A stretch of 20,048 bases of DNA from IMG/VR virus record IMGVR_UViG_3300010354_000909, positions 1-20,048 of that record; one strand, given 5' to 3'. Source of the DNA: a virus. Made by a program: the position numbers and the translations under genes. Shown in pieces: positions 11,095 to 20,048 of this stretch; position 1 is the first letter of the stretch; the number at the start of each line of letters is the position of its first letter. The notes below the pieces were generated by a model that ran no database searches, was not told the DNA's origin, and saw only the letters and a list, made by a program, of their open reading frames with translations.

Positions 11095-14000
11095 ATGATC
11101 GACACCTCCATTCAAAGAGTTAAAATCAGCCAGGTAATTGAGAATCAGTTACCAGAGTTTGTTCAAGCTGAAAGTCCACTTTTTGTGGAATTTATGAAAC
11201 AATATTATGTTTCACAAGAATACCAAGGTGGTGCCGTTGATATTGGAGAAAATATTGATCAATACACTAAGTTACAGACTTACGTTGGTTCCGCTACCAC
11301 AGTATATACGGGTCTTACCACAGACACTCAATCTTATTCAACCACTATCTACGTAGATAGTACTCTTGGTTGGCCAGAGAAGTATGGCCTGTTAAAGATT
11401 GATGATGAGATCATTACATATACAGGCATTGGTTCAACTTACTTTAGTGGTTGTGTACGTGGATTCAGTGGTGTAGATGCATTAGAAAGAAACAGCAGAC
11501 CAGACCTACTTTCATTCTCTTCTACAGTTGGTGCAGCTCATACTGGAAGTACCAAGGTTTATAATCTATCAAATCTCTTCCTGAGAGAATTTTTTGATAA
11601 TCTAAAATCAACTTTTGCAAATGGTTTCCAAAATAGAACTTTCTATGGTGATGTAAACCAGGTTCAGTTCATTCGTCAGGTTAAAGACTTCTTCAAGACC
11701 AAAGGCACTGAAGAATCATACAAAATACTTTTCAAAGTATTATACAACGAAAACGTTAACGTACTCAAACCATCACAATTCCTCTTTAAACCTTCTGATG
11801 CCGATTATAGCATCACTCAGGATTTCGTCGTTAAATCGGTCTCAGGCGACCCTAGGGCGTTAAAAGGTTCAACCCTATTCCAAGATAAGGACGACACCGA
11901 CATCAACATTGTAGGCGCTTCTGGCGCTATCTCAGACGTAAAAGACTTTATATATGGTGGAGACCATTATTATCAAGTAAGTGTCTCCAGAGACTCAATT
12001 TTTGGTAACTTCGTAATTCCTGGCAGAACAAGATTAACTGATAACGTATCAGTTGGTGCAACTGCAATCACAGTCGATACTACAGTTGGTTTCCCAACTA
12101 GTGGAAAGTTACATCTTGTCAAAAATAACGTTGTTGGTGTTGTAACTTATTCCGACAAGACACTCAACCAGTTTCTTAATATTGCACCAATCTCGAAAGA
12201 GTATACGGTTTCAGATGAAGTAAGATATGGAAATGTTGCATATGGATATACCGCAGCCTCACCAGAGAACAAAATTGAGGTTTTGATTACTGGTGTTTTA
12301 TCTCAATTTAGAATCCCAACCAACACAATCTACTTTAACAAAGATGATATTGTTAGAGTCGGTACTCTTGGAATTAAAAAGAGTGCAGAAGATGTTAAGT
12401 TTAGTTCTTGGATTCACAACGTTGTTGTAAGACATTCACTTGTCAACTTTGAACAGACATCAACGACTGGTGTATACAATGTAACTACTAACTCCAGACA
12501 CGATTTCTATGAACAAGACTTTATTGAAGTTCTTGATGGACAATCAAATGTTCTTGGATTAGGTCGCGTAACTAATGTTGTAAGTACCTCCACATTTATT
12601 CTGAGTGATCTGCCAGGTATTGATCCTTTAGATGTAGAGTTTGTTAGAAGAAGACTGAATAGAGGTAACAGTACTGTACACGACAATATCACAAAATACA
12701 CTACTGACGTTCAAAACACATATGATCACGAAAGTGATAATCCTGAAGCCAGACCTCCACATCCACACGTTTATGTAGCTTCTCCATCAATTCCAAGTTT
12801 GGGACAGGAACCAATTAGTGCCACTGACCGTTCAATTCAATGGTCTGGGTCAACTGTTGGAGAAACCATTCAAATTACATCTGGATCTCAAGATCACGGA
12901 TTCTATTCTGGAGAAGTTGTTAGATTTAACATACTCAATGATACTGGAGTTCTAGGAAGCCTGATTAATGGAAAGAACTATTTCATTAGTAGAGAGAACG
13001 CAAATGAAATTAAACTTGCCAATTCTCTTCCAGATCTTCTGAATGAAACATTTGTAAATGCAACTGGTAGTGGTGTATTCAAGATTTCTGTTCCAGAACT
13101 TGCTGGTAAGAAATTAGAACACCAAAGACTTCTCAAGAGAATCTCGTTTGATCCTCTGTTTGATGGACAAGAACGTGAAACTATTCCAGGCACAACTGGT
13201 ATTCTTGTTAATGGTACAGAAATTATAAACTATAAGTCGGGCGACGTTGTGTTCTTCGGCGGCATTGATCAAATCGATGTTCTTTCTGGTGGATCAAATT
13301 ACGATGTTATTACTCCACCATCAGCAACTATTGAGAGTACTGCTGGAGCTGGTGCAAGTGTAACTGTTAACGTAAAAGGAACATTCTCAAGAATAGACGT
13401 TGTTGATCCTGGTTTTGATTATGTGGATACGCCTATCATTGAGATCTCTGGTGGAAACGGCAAGAATGCAACTGCACAAGCAGTTCTTAAACAAATTGAT
13501 CACTACATCGACTTTGATGCATCATCTTCTGGTAGTGTAGTCAACATCAATAATAATACTCTTGGATTTACAACTTATCACAAATTTAGAGATGGTGAAC
13601 CAGTAATCTATAAGACCTTTACTGGAACTGGTGCAATTGGTATTGCAACAGATCCATCATTTGTTGGTATTCAAACATCACCAGATCAAAATCTGATTAA
13701 TAATGAAGTTTACTATGTTGCAAGAATTAATCCGACAACTATTCAACTTGCAAATGATCGCAACAGTGCATTAACTAAAACAAACATCATCAATATCACA
13801 GGATTCGCTGATGGTATTCAGAGACTCGAAAGCCTAGAGAAGAAGAGAGTTATTGGCCAGATCATTATTGAAAATGCTGGCGAAGGGTATGAAAATAAGA
13901 GAAGATTGATATCACCAACTGGTATCAATACGTATTCAGATTACATTGAATATCAAGACCACGGATTCTCTGATGGAGAACTGGTAAGATACTCCAATTC

Positions 14001-17000
14001 TGATGTTTCGATTGGTGGTCTGCAAACAACGCAAGACTATTATGTCTTAAAGGTTGACGACAATAGATTTAGATTGGCAGCTGCTGGTATTGGAACCACT
14101 ATCTCTGATTTGAACTATTTGACAAAACAGTATGTCGGATTGACATCTGTTGGTTCTGGTAATCACGTCTTCAATTATCCTCCAATCACCGTAAACGTAA
14201 AAGGTAGAATTGGAATTAATACTTCTGCACCAGAGAACTATCACGCAGTAGTAAATCCAGTTGTAAGAGGAAGTATTACATCTGTTAATGTAGAAGAATC
14301 TGGCATTGGATATGGATCTTCCACAATTCTGAATTTTGCAATCCGACCCACAGTTAGAGTTTCTTCTGGATCATCTTCAGAATATAGAGCTATTGTAACT
14401 GATGGAAAAATTCAATCTGTCATTATCACCAAATCTGGTACTAATTATAGTTCCCCACCCGACATTTCCATCTTTGGTGATGGTGTTGGTGCCAAGGCTA
14501 TTGCGTCAATTAGTAACGGTCAAGTTTCAAAGATCACCATTCTGAATGGTGGTGTTGGATATACCACATCGAGTGTAGTAGTATCTGAGAACATTCCTGG
14601 TACTGGAGTTAAATTCTTACCAAAGATCAGTAGTTGGAATATTAATGATGTCAAGAGATACGAAGATATCATCACATCTGATGATGGATTCTTAACCAGA
14701 GGTGATAATGACAATGGAATGAAGTTTACTTCGTTCTATGCACCAAGATCTTTAAGAAGAGTATTAAAACAAAAGAATAGTGATGGAACCTTTGATTATG
14801 CACAGAATGATCTGACATTGGTAAACAATGCAGAACAAGTCTCGACCAAACACTCTCCGATCATTGGTTGGGCTTATGATGGTAATCCAATTTATGGCCC
14901 ATATGGATACGACAGAAAGGATGGTGGTTTAGCTAGAATTATGAAGTCTGGATATACGTTAAAGACATCCAGAACTGATGGCCCACCGATTGACTTGTTC
15001 CCTCTTGGATTCTTCATCGAAGACTATGAGTATACCGGAAATGGTGATCTTGATCGGAATAATGGTCGCTATTGCATTACACCAGATTATCCAACTGGCA
15101 CATATGCATATTTTGCAACAATCAATCCAAACTCGAATCAGACTAGCGGAACTTTTAAAAACTATCGTTCACCACAATTCCCATATTTGATTGGTGATAG
15201 ATTTACTGCAAAACCAGATGATTACAACTTTGTCGAAACCAATAATCAAAGTGTTGATTTAAATGCAACTACATTTAGAAGAAATAACTATCCATATAAA
15301 CTGGGATTACCTGGCACATCATATGATGGAGTTTATGATAGCACCAAACTCGTTAATCAGGAAGCCGTAGTTAACTATGCATCTCCTGGAGATATTAGAT
15401 CCTATGTTGTTGAAAATGCTGGATCTAACTATAAGGTTAATGATAGGTTAATCACTAGACAGAGTGACAACGGTAATGGATTTGATGCAAAAGTTTCCAG
15501 TGTAGTAGGAAGTGATATCGTATCAATTGGATCAACCGTTCTAAGAGTTGATAATATTACTTTTGGATACAATAATAGAAATGGTAATGTAACTGGATTC
15601 TCAACACAACCTCACGGCCTTGCCGTTGGTGATATTATCAATGTCTCAGGTTTGTCTACCGATGCGTTAAAGAGAATTAGTGGAAGACATAGAATTGGAT
15701 TTAATACTTCATTCCTGATTCTCAATACTGGAATTGGAACCACTGGCGCCACAGGTATTATCACAAGCCTGTCGGTTAGTGGTAACTTAACTCAATTAAA
15801 CATCGAATCTAACGACATTATTGGCATCTCATCAGAACAAATGTTGGTTCTGAACATTGATACCCTGAATAACAAACTCAGAGTAAAGAGAGAGTATGAT
15901 GGTGTTGTTGGAACTGCTCATTCTGGTACTTCACTGATTACTGTTCTGAACAGAGTTATTCAATATAACATTGGTATAAGTACAAACTTTGTTACCAACA
16001 GAAATATACCTTATTACTTTAACCCTTCAGAAACCCTTGCATTGGGTTCTACTGCTGGTGTTGGTATTGGGTCTACGATTGTTTATTCATACAAGGTTGT
16101 CGGTGGAGGTTCTACTTCCAGATTTATTCCAACTCAAACTGCATATCTCCCCGATCACGGATTTGTAACTGGCCAAGAACTGACATACTCAAATGGAGAT
16201 GATGCCTCCATCGAAGTTTACAATGGTATCTCTACATTCTCATTACCAAACAAATCTGTTGTTTATGCAATCAACGCAGGTAAAGATTTCTTAGGTATCT
16301 CTACAAACCCTGTTGCGATTGGATCTACTGGATCTATAGTTGGTATTGCATCAACTGCATATCGACTCTTCTTCAGTGGAGTTGGTTCTGGTCAGGCTCA
16401 CAGTTTTACTCCAAGGAAGTTTGAAGTAACTGGATTCCTCGAAAAGGTTATTGGAACTATTGTCTGTAAAGAGCCTCACGGGTTGTTGCAAAATGATAGA
16501 ATTCAAGTAAGAGTAACACCAGGTATTACAACATCTTATGCGGTTAAGTATAACGAAACCACTAAGAGAACAATTATTGCACCAAAGACCTTCGGTGCAT
16601 CTGGCATCAATACCGATCTTTCACTAATCACAATCAATAATCACAAGTATGAGACTGGAGACAAGGTGTTGTATACATCTACCAATCCAGCTCTGCCTCT
16701 TGCAAACAACCAAATCTATTTCGTTGTCAGAAGAGATAATAACTCATTCAAACTTGCTGAGACTTATTACAAAGCGACAAAGTTTATTCCAGACGTTATT
16801 GGTATTACATCTACTGGATCTGATCACGAAATTGGTCTTATTAATCCTAAACTGAGATTGATTCGTGGCTATAGAGTTGGATTTGCAGTTTCCGATACAT
16901 CTCTTGGGCAAACTGTTCTTGGGAAGAGAACATCTTCATTTGATTTCAATCTGTATAGAGATCAAACATTTATTAAACCATACTATTCTAATTTCCAAGA

Positions 17001-20000
17001 ATCTGGTTTCCAAGTTGTTGGAGTCGGAACCGTTGGTGTAACCACAACTGCAAGAGTTGATCTTCTCTTAACAGAGAATACTCCTCAACAACTTTTCTAC
17101 AAACTGTCACCAGTCAACTTGGACATTATCAGTGAAGATAAGAAGACCCCAGTTATCGATACGGATGTAATCAGCTACTCTAGTTTGAATGTCTTTGATA
17201 GTGAATATAATGGAATCTTTAATGTAACTGGTATTGGTAGCACAACCTTCTCATTCAACTTGCCAGGAGAACCAGAGAAAGATAGTTATAACTTAAATGA
17301 AACTACGTTACTTAAGTATTCTACCATTGCTCGACAAGTATCTGGCCCAATCGATAAAGTACAAATTGTATCTAAAGGAAAGGGATATGATGCTATCCCA
17401 GTCGTAACTGCAATCGCATCGACTGAGGGTGTTGGTGGAATTGTCAAATTAGTCAGTGACAATATCGGTGTTCTGAGAAATTATACAGTTAAGAATATTG
17501 GATTTGATTATTCTGCTGATAGAACCCTTCGCCCATCGGTAAGATTACCTCAGATTATCAAACTCGATAGATTATCAACAATTAGTAATATTGGAATTAC
17601 CTCTGGAGGTAAAAATTATGTTGAACCTCCCAAAGTCATTGTTATTGATAGAGTAACAGGATCTGTAAATGAAAATGTTATTACCGATGTTGAACTTCAA
17701 GGAACCGCTGTTTCTAAAGTAGAGATCATCAGAAATACAAATGACCTCTATGATACAAATCCAAGGGTACTTACGGTAAACAACTCCAATGGTGTAAAAG
17801 TATCTAACGTCTCTTATGCTAGCGCAACGAATACCGTAACGCTTACTCTCGATGGAACATTTACAACTCAATCTTATCCTTTTGTTCTCGGAAGAAAGAT
17901 CTTTGTAGAAAATATTGGTATTGCTTCCACTGGTACTGGGTATAACTCATCCAACTATGAGTATGATTACTTTACTGTTACTGGAGTAAATACGAATCCT
18001 GGTGGCGGAAATGCAACTGTTTCCTATAAGTTAGATTCCAGTGTTACCAATCCAGGAATTTTTAGTGGCAACTCATCTTCTGGAAGAGTAATTCCTTTTG
18101 AAGATCTGCCAGTTTTCAACATTACAATTAAACCAAATCAGTTTAGTGTTGGTGAAATTGTAAGTACTGGTGATAAGTTTGGAACTGTTGTTTCTTGGAA
18201 CGAAGTAAACAAGTACCTTAAAGTTATATCAACAAATGACAACTTTGTTGTCGGAGAAAGAATCAATGGCACGTCTTCTAAGTCAATCGCTCTGATTCAA
18301 GAAGTTATCAACTTCTCCTCCGATTTTGACGTTGAGTCAAACTCATCAGTGATCAATGGTTGGCAGAGAGACACTGGTAAACCAAGTGAATCCTTGCAGA
18401 AGATTCCAGATAATGATTACTATCAAGTATTCTCATATTCACTGGAAAGCCCAATCGAATTTGAGAAGTGGAGAGATCCCGTAAGTTCACTGTCACACGT
18501 TGTAGGATTTAAGAAGTTCTCCGATCTCCAAATCGTATCAATTGCATCTACAGATTCGAAGAATCGCAGAAGAGCTTCTGTTGGAGTTTCTTCAGAGGTA
18601 ACATCAAGTCTCGTTGATCTTATCAGTGAAAATGAGTCTGTTCATAATACTTATGATTTTGATCTTGTTACAGAAAATTCAAAACTAATTAATAATCAAC
18701 TTGCATCTGATGAGATTAAGTTCAGTAACCGCATTCTCACTGATTATATCGAATCCAGAACAAACCGTGCAATTTCTATTGATAGCGTAAGTTCGCAGTT
18801 TAATGATGAACCAAGATCCACAGCTTATTCTGAGATTTCTAGTTTTGATATCAATGATATCAGAAGTGCGAAATACTACGTTCTCATCTTTGATAGAAGG
18901 TTTAGTGGTGAAAAGGAAATCATTGAAGTCAACGTCGTTCACGACGGATCTAACGCATATATCGTTCCATTTGGAAGAGTTGAAACGCAGATTGACTTGG
19001 GAACTTTCGACTTTGTAATTAGTGGTGCAACAGGATCACTCAGATTTGTTCCTGCCAAGTTTAAGTCGAACAACTACGCTCTTAGAATCTTATCACAACA
19101 AACTTATGTTGATACTAAGGTTGGTGTTGGATCTACCGAGATTGGAACCGGATACAAGATCATTTCTGGTTCCGCTGGAGTAAGTTCTTCAGTTTCACCA
19201 GTTCCAATCCAAGTCGTTGGATTTGGTACAACATCATTTACTACCACAAAACTGTTTGTTGAGACCACAGAAACAACAGGTGAACAAAGAAGTCAAATCA
19301 ATGAGTTGATTCTGTTACAAGACGGAACAGAGGCTTATTTGTTGGAGTATGGACAAGTTGTTGCGGAAAACTTCTCCGCGACTAGTGTTCCCAACGTCGG
19401 TCTTGGAACATTTGGTGCTGATGTCACTGCTGGTATTGCCAGTGTTTACTTTACACCTCTTGCCGGTGTTGGCGTAACGATGAGAGTTCATCAGACATCA
19501 TTTGATAGTGCAGCTACTGGCATTGGAAGTACATCGATTGCACTGTCTCAGATTCTGACCACAACTACTTCTATCGGATCTACCTCAACTCCACAAGCCA
19601 CACGCATTAGTGGATTCTCATCAAATGTATATCAGTCTGCAAACTGTCTGATTGAAATTAATGATACCACTAACAACAGGTATGAAGTTACTCAGGTAAC
19701 TCTGATTCACGATGGAACCGACATCTATTTCAATGAATATGGAAGTTTCAATAACTTTAATGGAACTGGTATTGGAACTATTGGTGTCGGTTACTCTGCC
19801 ACAGGATCAGATCTTGAGTTACTACTCACTCCACCAGCAAATACTGATGTTACTACGAAGGTTCTCCAATATAACCTCACTGAAACTGGAGGAAGCACGG
19901 GTATTGTAAGCTTTACAAATTCAACTCTTAAGTCAGAGGATAGTTTCTACACGGGAACAGAAAATGACATTGTGTTCTCCTTTAATCTGAAACATAGAGG

Positions 20001-20048
20001 AGATTCTGTCTTCCATAAAGTATTTGATGCATCTGATCCTGCAGTTGT
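11095..20048 (+). CDS. Giant modular baseplate/tail structural protein, gp7-position wedge initiator, 3' truncated
   Basis: The frame stays open from ATG 11095 to the window end: at least 2984 codons, with no stop or shift in my full reading. It follows gp6 by 15 bases, the position of T4 gp7 (about 1032 residues), so wedge initiator or peripheral baseplate protein is likely. The N-terminus has KISQVIENQLPEFVQAESPL; residues 159-232 carry FLREFFDNLK and KGTEESYKILFKVLYNENV, a signature of phage baseplate proteins. Repeated H-G-F-x-x-G-E-x-V-x-Y modules like E1 FCCH-type beta domains occur at about 600-1000 and 1690-1895. GG-x-GY-x-x-PP repeats occur, a YHYH-type domain spans 1253-1370, SYSLESPIEFEKWRDPV lies near 2449, and a triplicated HDG-x-x-AY module starts near 2590. 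Cyanomyoviruses typically carry such a protein. Host-receptor or fibre attachment roles are inference. Confidence 0.85.
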   Translation, partial: MIDTSIQRVKISQVIENQLPEFVQAESPLFVEFMKQYYVSQEYQGGAVDIGENIDQYTKLQTYVGSATTVYTGLTTDTQSYSTTIYVDSTLGWPEKYGLLKIDDEIITYTGIGSTYFSGCVRGFSGVDALERNSRPDLLSFSSTVGAAHTGSTKVYNLSNLFLREFFDNLKSTFANGFQNRTFYGDVNQVQFIRQVKDFFKTKGTEESYKILFKVLYNENVNVLKPSQFLFKPSDADYSITQDFVVKSVSGDPRALKGSTLFQDKDDTDINIVGASGAISDVKDFIYGGDHYYQVSVSRDSIFGNFVIPGRTRLTDNVSVGATAITVDTTVGFPTSGKLHLVKNNVVGVVTYSDKTLNQFLNIAPISKEYTVSDEVRYGNVAYGYTAASPENKIEVLITGVLSQFRIPTNTIYFNKDDIVRVGTLGIKKSAEDVKFSSWIHNVVVRHSLVNFEQTSTTGVYNVTTNSRHDFYEQDFIEVLDGQSNVLGLGRVTNVVSTSTFILSDLPGIDPLDVEFVRRRLNRGNSTVHDNITKYTTDVQNTYDHESDNPEARPPHPHVYVASPSIPSLGQEPISATDRSIQWSGSTVGETIQITSGSQDHGFYSGEVVRFNILNDTGVLGSLINGKNYFISRENANEIKLANSLPDLLNETFVNATGSGVFKISVPELAGKKLEHQRLLKRISFDPLFDGQERETIPGTTGILVNGTEIINYKSGDVVFFGGIDQIDVLSGGSNYDVITPPSATIESTAGAGASVTVNVKGTFSRIDVVDPGFDYVDTPIIEISGGNGKNATAQAVLKQIDHYIDFDASSSGSVVNINNNTLGFTTYHKFRDGEPVIYKTFTGTGAIGIATDPSFVGIQTSPDQNLINNEVYYVARINPTTIQLANDRNSALTKTNIINITGFADGIQRLESLEKKRVIGQIIIENAGEGYENKRRLISPTGINTYSDYIEYQDHGFSDGELVRYSNSDVSIGGLQTTQDYYVLKVDDNRFRLAAAGIGTTISDLNYLTKQYVGLTSVGSGNHVFNYPPITVNVKGRIGINTSAPENYHAVVNPVVRGSITSVNVEESGIGYGSSTILNFAIRPTVRVSSGSSSEYRAIVTDGKIQSVIITKSGTNYSSPPDISIFGDGVGAKAIASISNGQVSKITILNGGVGYTTSSVVVSENIPGTGVKFLPKISSWNINDVKRYEDIITSDDGFLTRGDNDNGMKFTSFYAPRSLRRVLKQKNSDGTFDYAQNDLTLVNNAEQVSTKHSPIIGWAYDGNPIYGPYGYDRKDGGLARIMKSGYTLKTSRTDGPPIDLFPLGFFIEDYEYTGNGDLDRNNGRYCITPDYPTGTYAYFATINPNSNQTSGTFKNYRSPQFPYLIGDRFTAKPDDYNFVETNNQSVDLNATTFRRNNYPYKLGLPGTSYDGVYDSTKLVNQEAVVNYASPGDIRSYVVENAGSNYKVNDRLITRQSDNGNGFDAKVSSVVGSDIVSIGSTVLRVDNITFGYNNRNGNVTGFSTQPHGLAVGDIINVSGLSTDALKRISGRHRIGFNTSFLILNTGIGTTGATGIITSLSVSGNLTQLNIESNDIIGISSEQMLVLNIDTLNNKLRVKREYDGVVGTAHSGTSLITVLNRVIQYNIGISTNFVTNRNIPYYFNPSETLALGSTAGVGIGSTIVYSYKVVGGGSTSRFIPTQTAYLPDHGFVTGQELTYSNGDDASIEVYNGISTFSLPNKSVVYAINAGKDFLGISTNPVAIGSTGSIVGIASTAYRLFFSGVGSGQAHSFTPRKFEVTGFLEKVIGTIVCKEPHGLLQNDRIQVRVTPGITTSYAVKYNETTKRTIIAPKTFGASGINTDLSLITINNHKYETGDKVLYTSTNPALPLANNQIYFVVRRDNNSFKLAETYYKATKFIPDVIGITSTGSDHEIGLINPKLRLIRGYRVGFAVSDTSLGQTVLGKRTSSFDFNLYRDQTFIKPYYSNFQESGFQVVGVGTVGVTTTARVDLLLTENTPQQLFYKLSPVNLDIISEDKKTPVIDTDVISYSSLNVFDSEYNGIFNVTGIGSTTFSFNLPGEPEKDSYNLNETTLLKYSTIARQVSGPIDKVQIVSKGKGYDAIPVVTAIASTEGVGGIVKLVSDNIGVLRNYTVKNIGFDYSADRTLRPSVRLPQIIKLDRLSTISNIGITSGGKNYVEPPKVIVIDRVTGSVNENVITDVELQGTAVSKVEIIRNTNDLYDTNPRVLTVNNSNGVKVSNVSYASATNTVTLTLDGTFTTQSYPFVLGRKIFVENIGIASTGTGYNSSNYEYDYFTVTGVNTNPGGGNATVSYKLDSSVTNPGIFSGNSSSGRVIPFEDLPVFNITIKPNQFSVGEIVSTGDKFGTVVSWNEVNKYLKVISTNDNFVVGERINGTSSKSIALIQEVINFSSDFDVESNSSVINGWQRDTGKPSESLQKIPDNDYYQVFSYSLESPIEFEKWRDPVSSLSHVVGFKKFSDLQIVSIASTDSKNRRRASVGVSSEVTSSLVDLISENESVHNTYDFDLVTENSKLINNQLASDEIKFSNRILTDYIESRTNRAISIDSVSSQFNDEPRSTAYSEISSFDINDIRSAKYYVLIFDRRFSGEKEIIEVNVVHDGSNAYIVPFGRVETQIDLGTFDFVISGATGSLRFVPAKFKSNNYALRILSQQTYVDTKVGVGSTEIGTGYKIISGSAGVSSSVSPVPIQVVGFGTTSFTTTKLFVETTETTGEQRSQINELILLQDGTEAYLLEYGQVVAENFSATSVPNVGLGTFGADVTAGIASVYFTPLAGVGVTMRVHQTSFDSAATGIGSTSIALSQILTTTTSIGSTSTPQATRISGFSSNVYQSANCLIEINDTTNNRYEVTQVTLIHDGTDIYFNEYGSFNNFNGTGIGTIGVGYSATGSDLELLLTPPANTDVTTKVLQYNLTETGGSTGIVSFTNSTLKSEDSFYTGTENDIVFSFNLKHRGDSVFHKVFDASDPAV
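14851..15210 (+). other. YHYH-type domain inside the giant protein
   Basis: HSPIIGWAYDGNPIYGPYGY, then FFIEDYEYTGNGDLDRNNGR and CITPDYPTGTYAYFATI, closing with SPQFPYLIGDRF. The GxAxDGxPIYGPYG core, DLDxxNGR and TPxYPxGTYAYF are hallmarks of YHYH domain proteins of bacteria and marine phages. Function of the domain is not established to my knowledge. Confidence 0.75.
18865..19800 (+). repeat. Three tandem copies of a beta-rich protein module
   Basis: Matching cores encode VNVVHDGSNAYIVPFGRV (from about 18931), LILLQDGTEAYLLEYGQV (from about 19309) and VTLIHDGTDIYFNEYGSF (from about 19699). The spacing is about 125-130 codons. Each is preceded by a hydrophilic strand and followed by a Gly/Thr-rich segment ending in a hydrophobic strand (LRFVPAKF, VYFTPLAG, LELLLTPP). 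Confidence 0.75.

Noticed and set aside
11090-11097. TATAAATG as a late promoter for the giant gene
   Set aside because: It overlaps the start codon at 11095, so a transcript from it would begin inside the gene; probably chance in AT-rich DNA.
12507-19909. Short frames on both strands within 11095-20048
   Set aside because: All are shadows of the continuous frame, which reads as coherent repetitive protein throughout.

Overview
The window looks like a stretch of a T4-like cyanomyovirus, a contractile-tailed phage of marine picocyanobacteria (Synechococcus more likely than Prochlorococcus). The evidence is a late structural block with a T4 gp25 homologue, a T4 gp6 homologue of almost exactly T4 length, and a giant baseplate protein, preceded by many very small, tightly packed genes. 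All supported genes are on the + strand. Reverse-strand open frames look like shadows of these genes.

Positions 1-4620 are an accessory or early-type region of small genes with moderate GC. It opens with the 3' part of a protein carrying ligase-like nucleotidyltransferase motifs (KxDG, EG, K-x-V-x-R). A PD-(D/E)XK nuclease-like protein follows, then short operons of 40-120 residue proteins, including a zinc ribbon, a winged-helix protein like the N-terminal domain of Mrr, and a one-pass membrane peptide. The transcription units are headed by a recurring module: a palindrome, 8 bp, a -35-like hexamer, 17 bp and a -10 box. In most copies the palindrome contains or abuts the stop codon of the preceding gene.

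Positions 4621-4995 hold no gene. They contain an 18-bp perfect palindrome, a mosaic of tandem repeats and GC-rich inverted repeats. They mark a sharp change into a GC-rich island (about 4860-6300) of five small, mostly single-gene units. Each unit has its own promoter, related to those upstream but mostly without the palindrome. Positions 6262-6646 are again largely non-coding, with a G-tract hairpin, one doubtful exported-peptide ORF, and a T4-type late promoter candidate (CTAAATA) overlapping a 12-bp palindrome.

Positions 6647-20048 are the AT-richer late block: a GT-A glycosyltransferase, four conserved small or medium phage proteins, a second late promoter candidate, then gp25, gp6 and one continuous frame from 11095 past the window end (at least 2984 codons). 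The last protein occupies the position of the baseplate wedge initiator (gp7-like). It is a mosaic of repeated beta-rich modules with an embedded YHYH-type domain. gp25, gp6 and this protein should together build the baseplate wedge and host-facing periphery. The upstream small genes are probably expressed early from host-type sigma-70 promoters. The strongest leads are the palindrome-promoter cassette architecture, the nucleotidyltransferase-like and nuclease-like genes, the repeat region at 4700-4920, and the modular giant protein.
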